NCBI GenBank assembly: GCA_029863735.1
Contig: JAOTUT010000005.1
Span: forward strand, 1 to 22,160
Source of the DNA: Ignavibacteria bacterium
GTDB lineage: Bacteria > Bacteroidota > Ignavibacteria > Ignavibacteriales > Ignavibacteriaceae
Reading direction: 5' to 3'
Length of the DNA stretch: 22,160 bases
Shown: positions 8,658 through 14,779 of the stretch, piece by piece
Position numbering within the stretch: position 1 is the stretch's first letter
Layout of the letters: each line of letters opens with the position of its first letter
The notes under the pieces: model-generated
Told to the model about the DNA's origin: nothing
Databases searched by the model: none
What the model saw: the letters and a program-made list of their open reading frames with translations, nothing else
Position numbers and translations under genes: made by a program

Positions 8658-9883
8658 TTTGTTGACAACAATTGGTTGATTCTTGTTTTATTATTTGAAT
8701 AAGTAATCGCTGATTCCAACGATATTCTTTTCTGATCGTATAAACGCTTTAGATCCTGCTCCATAGTAAGCATACCGAGCGGGCCACCCTGGTTTATCAT
8801 CATATAAATTTCACTAAGATTATTATTCTTTATAGCAGCTTTAACACTCGGGGTCATTATTAATACTTCTTTAGCTAACATAACTTTTCCATCTAGACTG
8901 GGTACCAGTTTTTGAGAAACAACTGAAACCAAAACATCTGCTAATCTGTTTCTAACTCTTTCCTGTTCAACTGCATCTACTTCTGCTATAATTCTTTCTA
9001 TTGATTCAGTGGCTGATGATGTGTGTAATGTGGAGAACACTTTGTGACCGGTATCGGTAACCTCAAGAGCTGCCATTATGGTATCAGGATCTCTCATTTC
9101 ACCTATTATTATAATGTCCGGATCCTGTCTTAAAGATTGTATAACGCCTTCTTTAAATGAAAGAACATCTCTTCCAACTTCTCTATGTTTAATAAGGCAA
9201 AAGTTTGAACTATGAACATACTCTATAGGCGCAGCTATTATAATAAGGTGAGCGGGGTCAAACTTGTTATGAAAATCTACGATGGAATCAAGTGTCGTTG
9301 ACTTACCCGAACCGGTGATTCCTGTAATAAGTGTTAATCCGAATTTAATATAATTATGGCTTAAGTATTTAACTGCCGTCGGATGAAAGTCAAGTGATGA
9401 AAGCGGACGTATATTAGTATTGATCGCTCTCATACTGCATCCAAGAGTGTCAAGATCAAAGTAAGCATCCGCTCTAAACCTTACATTAATTTTTCTTCTT
9501 TCATAGAAGAATGTATAACTGAAGTCAAGGTTTCTTGTGGCTGCAATATATTTCTTCTGGTTTGAATTAAACATATTAGCAATCAACAAAGCGGATTCAT
9601 CTTCGGATAGTTGTGGCAGGTCTTTTACTCTTTCCAGTTTTCCATAAATTCTCATCCAAAAATAACCTTCATTACCATGTCCACCAATTTCAATATCAGA
9701 TGCATCTCTTTCAATCATAGAGGTAAGAATTCTGTTCACAAATTTTCTTAAAAGAACTATTTCCTCTTCCTTAAGTTTACCACTATTCTCAAGAATGTAA
9801 GCAACACGATCTGGTCCGTAAACGGACTCAGGAATCTTCGCACAAAAATCTGATAAAACTTTTTTTTCTTCTTTGACTATCAA
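8654..9883 (-). CDS. PilT-like type IV pilus ATPase with altered Asp box
   Basis: This is a hexameric motor ATPase of the secretion/pilus superfamily, closest in layout to PilT/PilU. The N-terminal PAS-like domain ends with ASDIEIGG and YFWMRIYGKLE. Walker A is GITGSGKST (188-196, K194), Walker B is DPDIIIIGEMRD with E262, and the His box is TGHKVFSTLHT with H280 and H287. There is no C-x2-C zinc motif, which separates it from PilB. Residues 217-218 are Ala-Ala where PilT has Glu-Asp in the Asp box, although E221 is kept. The AIRNLIRE motif linked to retraction is replaced by AIKNNNLSE (349-357). The start is TTG, chosen because AGAAGG lies 7 nt upstream and no in-frame ATG precedes the conserved region. 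It opens the second half of the cluster after a 210-bp gap. Confidence 0.88.
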   Translation of the reverse strand: MIVKEEKKVLSDFCAKIPESVYGPDRVAYILENSGKLKEEEIVLLRKFVNRILTSMIERDASDIEIGGHGNEGYFWMRIYGKLERVKDLPQLSEDESALLIANMFNSNQKKYIAATRNLDFSYTFFYERRKINVRFRADAYFDLDTLGCSMRAINTNIRPLSSLDFHPTAVKYLSHNYIKFGLTLITGITGSGKSTTLDSIVDFHNKFDPAHLIIIAAPIEYVHSSNFCLIKHREVGRDVLSFKEGVIQSLRQDPDIIIIGEMRDPDTIMAALEVTDTGHKVFSTLHTSSATESIERIIAEVDAVEQERVRNRLADVLVSVVSQKLVPSLDGKVMLAKEVLIMTPSVKAAIKNNNLSEIYMMINQGGPLGMLTMEQDLKRLYDQKRISLESAITYSNNKTRINQLLSTK

Positions 9884-9890
9884 CTTACAA

Positions 9891-9896
9891 CCTTCT
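9891..9896 (-). promoter_or_regulatory. Ribosome binding site supporting a TTG start
   Basis: AGAAGG on the minus strand ends 7 nt before the TTG start of the PilT-like gene. It is the main reason for accepting a TTG start there. Confidence 0.65.
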
Positions 9897-9904
9897 ATTT
9901 GACT

Positions 9905-9935
9905 ATTTAGTTACCACTAAGATTTAGTTACTAAC
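9905..9935. repeat. Paired ATTTAGTTAC repeats upstream of the PilT-like gene
   Basis: ATTTAGTTAC occurs at 9905-9914 and 9922-9931. Each copy also forms a small inverted repeat with what follows (TTAGT...ACTAA). They lie about 20-50 bp before the TTG start, where a regulator could bind, but the DNA is AT-rich and chance is possible. Confidence 0.4.
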
Positions 9936-10062
9936 ATGTTTTATTCCAACAGAAAACATAATAATAGGTCATTAAATCTTCCCTAAAACAAAAAAAATGC
10001 TGATTATCGACAAATTTATAACCACTTGTAAAAAAATTTAACGACCAAAACAACTCAACCTA

Positions 10063-10081
10063 TTAAGTAAAACTTACTTAA
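10063..10081. repeat. Perfect inverted repeat after pilB
   Basis: TTAAGTAA and TTACTTAA form a perfect 8-bp inverted repeat around AAC. It lies 12 bp past the pilB stop and about 180 bp before the PilT-like start. There is no T-run on the minus strand, so it is a weak terminator at best. It could also be a symmetric operator. Confidence 0.5.
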
Positions 10082-10093
10082 AATCCGAAAATA

Positions 10094-11896
10094 TTAATCT
10101 TCAGTTGTTGAAGAAAGAACTTCTTCAATAGAAGTCATGCCAAGCTTAACTTTCTCAAACCCTGATTCTCTTAAGCTCAATGTTCCATCCTTCAGTGCCT
10201 GAAGCTTAAGTGTTTCTTCATCCACTTCTTCTCCGGATTTTACAATTAGATGTCTTAACTCCTTAGTAAAATATAATGCTTCGTGAATTGCCATACGACC
10301 TTTGTAACCGGTTCCATTGCACTCGTCACATCCAGCAGCACGATAAGTTTCGTGTTTTAGCCACTCTTTTGCATTTAACCCTGCTGCTTCCATATAAACT
10401 TCGTCGTATTCAGTAACTCTCTTTTTACAATTCGGACAAAGTTTTCTAATTAATCTTTGAGCAACAATTAGATTGATTGCGTAAGCAATCAGGAAGGGTT
10501 CAATTCCCATTTTAAATAATCTTGATACTGCACTTGTTGCATCATTAGTGTGTAAAGTTGAGAACGTTAAGTGACCTGTGTTCGCCAGTTTAATAGCAGT
10601 TTCAGCTGTCTCTTTATCTCTCATCTCACCGACCAACACAATATCAGGATCATGTCTTAATATTGATCTGATGGCCTGTTCAAAATTCATTTTATATCCA
10701 ATCTTAAGCTGACGGGCACCTTCAATAACGTACTCAACAGGATCTTCTACTGTAAGAACATTCACCTCAGGATTTACAACCTGGCAAAGCGCTGCAACAA
10801 GTGTTGTACTCTTACCACTACCAGTAGGGCCGGTAAGTATTACCATTCCCTGTGGTTGATTAATGGCCTTTACGAACTTTTGTTTTGCTACACCTGTTAA
10901 TCCAAGCTTGTCAAGATCCCTAATAACCTTCCGGTCATCAAGAATTCGTATTACACAACTTTCAAATTTATTCTTTAATTCTGTTCCAACCATCGGCAGA
11001 ACAGAAACTCTGAACCTGATAATGTAGTTGTCTATTGCTCTTTGGATAAAACCATCCTGTGCGGTTTCACGTTCGAACCTGTCCATACCTTTTCCGCGAT
11101 CTTTCACAACTGCGATAACCGCTTCGGGCAAAGTATTTTCCTGCACATGCCACAGACGTAAAGTTCCATCTATTCTCATATATATTTCAGTACGATGACC
11201 ACTACCTGGTATAAAGTGAATATCGCTTGCACCTTTACGAACAGCTTCAAGTAATGCGCCTTCAACAAGATTTATCAATGCACTTTTATTAATTTCCGCA
11301 TCGAGTTCATCTTCATCAAGATCTTCCCGGTCTTCACTCGGGACGAAATCATCCATTTCATCTGAAATGTTCTTCAGATATAAATTTTCCGGCGGGATGA
11401 TTTTTTCTATCAGCTTATCGTAATCTTTTTTCTTGATGAAGATTACTTCATACTTTTTAGCATTAAGACCGAAAGCAACTTTAGGAACGTTCCTGTTTGT
11501 GGGATCAGTTGCGGCAATAATCAGTTTATCTTTTGTCTGTTCATCATAAATAAATGGTATAATCCTGTCCCTGAGCATAAGATCTTTGAGTTCTTCACCA
11601 CCGCCTTCAATCATATCACGAATAGCTTCAATATATTCCGGTTGTATAGTTGCCAAATCAACATCGAGTTCGCGGAAGGCATACAGAATTGCTACTTCTC
11701 TGAAAATAACATCGTGGTCATAATCAAAGTCCTCAACAAGTATCTGGGCAAGATTTCTTCTTAGCTTATTGCGATCATTGAACTTTGCATTAAGAGCTTT
11801 GTCCAACGTTGGAGCATCAATAATACCCTTCTTAAAGAGCAGATACCCTATTTTATCATTAACTTCCAATTTTGTCTCAATCATATTATCAGCCAT
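10094..11896 (-). CDS. pilB: PilB/GspE-type assembly ATPase
   Basis: The 600-residue cytoplasmic hexameric ATPase powers pilus or pseudopilus assembly. An N-terminal MshEN/GspE-N-like region (about 10-165) is followed by an acidic linker (180-202), then the N2 domain containing KGASDIHF. Motor motifs are all intact: Walker A GPTGSGKST (356-364, K362), Asp box TVEDPVEY (E384, D385), Walker B DPDIVLVGEMRD with E424, and His box TGHLTFSTLHT with H442 and H449. The zinc-binding tetracysteine is present as C487-x2-C490 and C523-x2-C526, a hallmark that separates PilB/GspE from PilT. It starts 8 bp after pilC, so the two are one transcript. The family cannot be split into T4P or T2SS from this sequence alone. 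The neighbouring PilT-like gene and pilMNOPQ-like order favour PilB. Confidence 0.93.
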   Translation of the reverse strand: MADNMIETKLEVNDKIGYLLFKKGIIDAPTLDKALNAKFNDRNKLRRNLAQILVEDFDYDHDVIFREVAILYAFRELDVDLATIQPEYIEAIRDMIEGGGEELKDLMLRDRIIPFIYDEQTKDKLIIAATDPTNRNVPKVAFGLNAKKYEVIFIKKKDYDKLIEKIIPPENLYLKNISDEMDDFVPSEDREDLDEDELDAEINKSALINLVEGALLEAVRKGASDIHFIPGSGHRTEIYMRIDGTLRLWHVQENTLPEAVIAVVKDRGKGMDRFERETAQDGFIQRAIDNYIIRFRVSVLPMVGTELKNKFESCVIRILDDRKVIRDLDKLGLTGVAKQKFVKAINQPQGMVILTGPTGSGKSTTLVAALCQVVNPEVNVLTVEDPVEYVIEGARQLKIGYKMNFEQAIRSILRHDPDIVLVGEMRDKETAETAIKLANTGHLTFSTLHTNDATSAVSRLFKMGIEPFLIAYAINLIVAQRLIRKLCPNCKKRVTEYDEVYMEAAGLNAKEWLKHETYRAAGCDECNGTGYKGRMAIHEALYFTKELRHLIVKSGEEVDEETLKLQALKDGTLSLRESGFEKVKLGMTSIEEVLSSTTED

Positions 11897-11904
11897 ATAC
11901 TTTC

Positions 11905-13248
11905 TTAGGTTACACCAGGTGTTTTAGGTCTTACTGTAGCAGTCTCTGCAGAAACAAGAGTCAAGGCTATCATTATTACCATTATAACCATAGCTATAGT
12001 AACCTGAATAATTTCAATTAGGTTTTTCAGGCGGAAAACCGTTTCACTCTCATAATAGTTTGCTAATTGCAGTGCTGTGTTTTTAATTGTACCTGACTCT
12101 TCACCAGAGTGAATTCTTGAGATTGCTGTTTCTGTAAAAACACCAGAAGCTTCAAAAGCGTCAGTAACTCCTACGCCTTTTTTAAGCATCAGAGGGATGG
12201 CAATATTTTTAATCCGATGTTCAAAATACATGTTACCAGTAGCTTCTGCAGCAATTCTTATAGGTTCGATACTCTCAGCAGAGCCATGATAAAGTGTATA
12301 AAACACGCGACAGAAAACTTCTATTAATGTTTTATGAATTAAGCTTCCTATTACAGGCAGCTTTAAAGTATATTCATCGAAAAGTAGTCTGCCTTTTTTA
12401 GTGCGCACAAATTGAAATAAAGCAATTGGGGGAATGAAAAGTACTCCTGCAATCAACCAGGGGTTTGCCACTAAAAAATCACTTATTTTAAGTGTGAATG
12501 CAGTCATCGGAGGTAATTCAATTCCAAAACGCACAAACAGTTTAGCAGTTTCCGGAAAGATATAACCAACGTAAAAGAGTACAGCCAGGAACAAAACAAA
12601 TAGCGTAACCATCGGTGTAATAAGAGCACTTCTTAAACTCTTATTGAACTCCTGTTTTCTTTCAAGGAACTTTGCTGTTGCGGTATAAATCTCTGCCATA
12701 TTACCACTCTTGGAAGCGAGTCCAAGCATGTAAGCGGTAAACTTTCCAAATATATTCTGATACTTCAAGAAAGTTGCTTCCGAGTCGGCACCTTTCTTAA
12801 GATCATTGCTTATTTCTTTTAATGTATTTCTTAATGTTGCATTTTGTGTGTCGTTAGTAAGTAGTGTTAGAATTTCACCGTAGCCAAGTTTCTGGTTTAA
12901 TAATTCTGCACTTATTTTTACAAAAGTTACTATTTCATTGTTTGGGGGTTTACGTTGAAAGTCAAGAAGTTTTTTATTCACTGATAAAATACTATAACCT
13001 AACCTGGATAACGCTTCCTCTACTTCTTTTTTAGTGAAAGCCTTCTGCTCGCCCCGGATCGGTTTGTCCTTACCTTTGCGAACTCGGTATAAATACGTAG
13101 ACTTCTTTTGAACATCGCTTAGTTTTAACTTGTTCTTTTCTACAAGTCTCTGAATTTTTTTCTTCCCCTCAACAGACGAACCGGCTGTAACAGTTCCTGT
13201 GATTGCCTGACCATTAGGTTTAAGCGCTGTGAATTTTAACTCAACCAT
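11905..13248 (-). CDS. pilC: PilC/GspF-type inner-membrane platform protein
   Basis: The polytopic platform protein links the assembly ATPase to the pilin pool in the inner membrane. Two T2SSF domains are visible, at about 105-230 and 305-432. The second contains the family stretch HSGEESGTIKNTALQLANYY, and the first its weaker counterpart LASKSGNMAEIYTATAKFL. TM helices lie at about 210-230, 260-281 and 410-433. The N-terminal 100 residues include a basic linker (50-72), and the total of 447 is somewhat longer than the usual 400-410. It is first in the pilC-pilB pair and follows the terminator of the two pilin-like genes with about 120 bp of leader. It therefore either has its own promoter or depends on read-through. 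Confidence 0.92.
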   Translation of the reverse strand: MVELKFTALKPNGQAITGTVTAGSSVEGKKKIQRLVEKNKLKLSDVQKKSTYLYRVRKGKDKPIRGEQKAFTKKEVEEALSRLGYSILSVNKKLLDFQRKPPNNEIVTFVKISAELLNQKLGYGEILTLLTNDTQNATLRNTLKEISNDLKKGADSEATFLKYQNIFGKFTAYMLGLASKSGNMAEIYTATAKFLERKQEFNKSLRSALITPMVTLFVLFLAVLFYVGYIFPETAKLFVRFGIELPPMTAFTLKISDFLVANPWLIAGVLFIPPIALFQFVRTKKGRLLFDEYTLKLPVIGSLIHKTLIEVFCRVFYTLYHGSAESIEPIRIAAEATGNMYFEHRIKNIAIPLMLKKGVGVTDAFEASGVFTETAISRIHSGEESGTIKNTALQLANYYESETVFRLKNLIEIIQVTIAMVIMVIMIALTLVSAETATVRPKTPGVT

Positions 13249-13371
13249 CTTTCACTCTTCATTGATGAATTTATTGTTTCGATTTCAACGTCAAATTTGG
13301 TTCCGAAATTTTCTTTGATTTTTTGAACAATTACTGCAGTTTATTTATTGAAGAGATGTAAAAAGTTGTTT

Positions 13372-13409
13372 AAAAAAGAAAAGGCCGCAATATTTACTAT
13401 CGCAGCCTT
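13372..13409 (-). terminator. Rho-independent terminator after the pilin-like genes
   Basis: Read on the minus strand, AAGGCTGCGATA pairs with TATTGCGGCCTT across a 5-nt loop. This gives an unbroken 12-bp stem with two G-U pairs, followed by TTCTTTTTT. It stands about 40 nt after the stop of the second pilin-like gene and 120 bp before pilC. It should end most pilin transcripts and so allow pilin mRNA to be far more abundant than mRNA for the machine. Confidence 0.88.
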
Positions 13410-13421
13410 AAACTTCTAACA

Positions 13422-13440
13422 TTGCTATCTAAGATAGCAA
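13422..13440 (-). repeat. Short perfect hairpin just after the second pilin-like stop
   Basis: TTGCTATC and GATAGCAA form a perfect 8-bp inverted repeat with a 3-nt loop. It lies 8 bp past the pilin-like stop codon and 12 bp before the terminator stem on the transcribed strand. It has no T-run of its own, so it is not a terminator. A role in protecting the 3' end of an abundant mRNA is a reasonable inference. Confidence 0.6.
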
Positions 13441-13448
13441 AGATAAGT

Positions 13449-13838
13449 TTATTGTATTACCGTTAGGATAGAAGTTGGCGTAACTTGTGTCTGAACTGTC
13501 CAAGTATAACTAGTTTCTAGCGGATCACCAACTAGATCTACTGTCTGTGCACCTACAGTTGCAGAATAAGTACCGTTAGCAGTATTTACTAAGTTTGCTG
13601 GTATTGCCCAGGTTACACCATTTGTTCCGGTACCATCAAATGTGTTTGCGCCACCGCCCATTGATCCGGGCTTTTTGTAATGCTGCTGTGCCATAGCACC
13701 TAAGTTTGTACAATCGGATACGACTCCGTCTTTTGCTGCTTCTTCAGCATTTGCGTTGAAAAGATTGATTCCAACAACTACAGCGATACCAACTATGATA
13801 ACGCCAAGAACGATTAAGAGAAGCTGTTGCTGACCCAT
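13449..13838 (-). CDS. Pilin-like single-span protein, paralogue 2
   Basis: The 129-residue protein starts MGQQQLLLIVL and has one strongly hydrophobic helix (about 6-27), followed by a helix with small and charged residues and a compact Gly/Thr-rich domain. This is the shape of a type IV pilin: prepilin peptidase could cut after G2, leaving Gln as residue 1. Position 5 of such a mature protein would be Leu, not the usual Glu. One Cys (C43) is present, so no disulfide loop is possible within one chain. It shares LGxMAxQxYKKP, GGG, IPxxxV and TANGxx with the neighbouring paralogue. AAGGAG lies 6 nt before the ATG, one of the strongest ribosome sites in the window, which fits high expression. 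The pilin assignment is supported by context and shape rather than by a full signature. Confidence 0.7.
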   Translation of the reverse strand: MGQQQLLLIVLGVIIVGIAVVVGINLFNANAEEAAKDGVVSDCTNLGAMAQQHYKKPGSMGGGANTFDGTGTNGVTWAIPANLVNTANGTYSATVGAQTVDLVGDPLETSYTWTVQTQVTPTSILTVIQ

Positions 13839-13844
13839 TTTTTA

Positions 13845-13850
13845 CTCCTT
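13845..13850 (-). promoter_or_regulatory. Strong ribosome binding site of pilin-like paralogue 2
   Basis: AAGGAG on the minus strand ends 6 nt before the ATG. Most genes of the cluster have only weak sites, so this marks the gene as highly translated and fixes the start and the two-residue leader. Confidence 0.75.
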
Positions 13851-13867
13851 GTTTGTGTTTGTGTTAA

Positions 13868-13901
13868 GTTAATTATGTGTTACTGTTAATTATGAGTTAA
13901 T
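13868..13901. repeat. 17-bp imperfect tandem repeat between the pilin-like genes
   Basis: GTTAATTATGTGTTACT is followed directly by GTTAATTATGAGTTAAT, with 15 of 17 bases the same. It begins at the stop codon of the first pilin-like gene. It may be a simple replication slip in AT-rich spacer DNA. Confidence 0.45.
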
Positions 13902-14280
13902 GAATAATTCTCGTGTACATTTGATCTGCGTTTACTACTGTTTCAACTTTTATAGAGTCTCCGCCTGTCACTACTTCACTTCCCGTGCCAGTTATCGTAA
14001 TTTCATCTGCTTGAATACTTGCTGTCATAAAATTACCATTAGCAGTGGTCACCATTTGGCTTGGTATTGTCCAATTTTCAAAGGATTTCCCACCGCCACC
14101 TAATTCAGTTGGTTTTTTATAGTATTGTAATGCCATTACACCCAAACTAGAAGTTTCCTCAATCAGGATATCACGCTTTCCTTCAATCGCATTTGATCTA
14201 AACAACGAAATAGAGATAGCTATTGCTATCGCTACTATTATTAGAGCAAGTACTATCAATAAAAGTTGTTGTTGACCCAT
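13897..14280 (-). CDS. Pilin-like single-span protein, paralogue 1
   Basis: This 127-residue paralogue has the same first ten residues, MGQQQLLLIV, as paralogue 2, a hydrophobic helix to about residue 27, and the same core motifs (LGVMALQYYKKP, GGGG, WTIP, TANG). The C-terminal halves diverge, and it has no Cys. As in its sister, cleavage after G2 would give a mature protein without Glu5, so insertion into a filament would not use the usual Glu5-Phe1 contact. AGGA lies about 9 nt before the ATG. It is the first gene of the cluster, with a sigma-54-like site 39 bp upstream. Alternatives are a minor pilin, a pseudopilin, or a small membrane accessory protein that is not processed at all. Confidence 0.68.
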   Translation of the reverse strand: MGQQQLLLIVLALIIVAIAIAISISLFRSNAIEGKRDILIEETSSLGVMALQYYKKPTELGGGGKSFENWTIPSQMVTTANGNFMTASIQADEITITGTGSEVVTGGDSIKVETVVNADQMYTRIIH

Positions 14281-14779
14281 TATCTTATCCTGTGTTTAGT
14301 AATTTTCGTTTTATGTTGAGTAAAAAGTATGCCACCTGATTTAAAACAAAAAATTTTGTCAAATTATTAAGAATTTAAAGCGTCATAAATGACAAGGCAA
14401 TAATTACCAGTAATATCTTCCATTAATTAATTGCAGGCGATCTTTTGAAAGGAAAAGTCTATACTTAAGTCAATGATAATCTTAGTTAACTGGTAGAATT
14501 GTAAATTATTTTTAATCCTACGACAAGATTGACAACGGCAGATTTACCTATTCAAAGAATTACTAATTATTACCGATTATTTATTGAGAGTAATAGTAGG
14601 TGGGTAAAACTTGCATAAACCTTCCTGTAAAAGTTACAGATTACTCTAAAATAGAAAATATAATCGTGTAAATTTTAAATAAATGTCGGCGACAATTATG
14701 TCAGACGTTTTAGCAGATATTTACAGATACATAATATTAGGGAAGAGAGCAAAGAGCATAATGAGTTAAAATTTACTTT
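14281..14779. other. 499-bp stretch without a gene between aspS and the pilin-like genes
   Basis: No open frame of useful length on either strand, tRNA, or clear RNA element could be seen. It should hold the promoter of the pilin-like genes near its left end. At the right end a 7-bp inverted repeat (TTACTTT/AAAGTAA, 14773-14788) covers the aspS stop and is followed on the minus strand by ATTTT, which could act as a weak terminator. The middle is AT-rich. Its length is unusual for this gene-dense window. Confidence 0.6.
14319..14334 (-). promoter_or_regulatory. Possible sigma-54-like promoter for the pilin-like genes
   Basis: On the minus strand TGGCATACTTTTTACT matches the -24 element TGGCA fully, and TT plus C of the -12 element at the correct spacing. 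The G of the usually invariant GC is A. It lies 39 bp before the ATG of the first pilin-like gene. Pilin genes of Pseudomonas and Myxococcus are sigma-54 dependent, which makes the position suggestive, but no sigma-54 activator is in the window. Confidence 0.28.

Noticed and set aside
13900..14103. Plus-strand frame opposite the first pilin-like gene
   Set aside because: Its sequence is the complement of a conserved paralogue and has no recognisable domain.
14472..14495. Short plus-strand frame in the long spacer
   Set aside because: Seven codons with no ribosome site, so no reason to call a gene.
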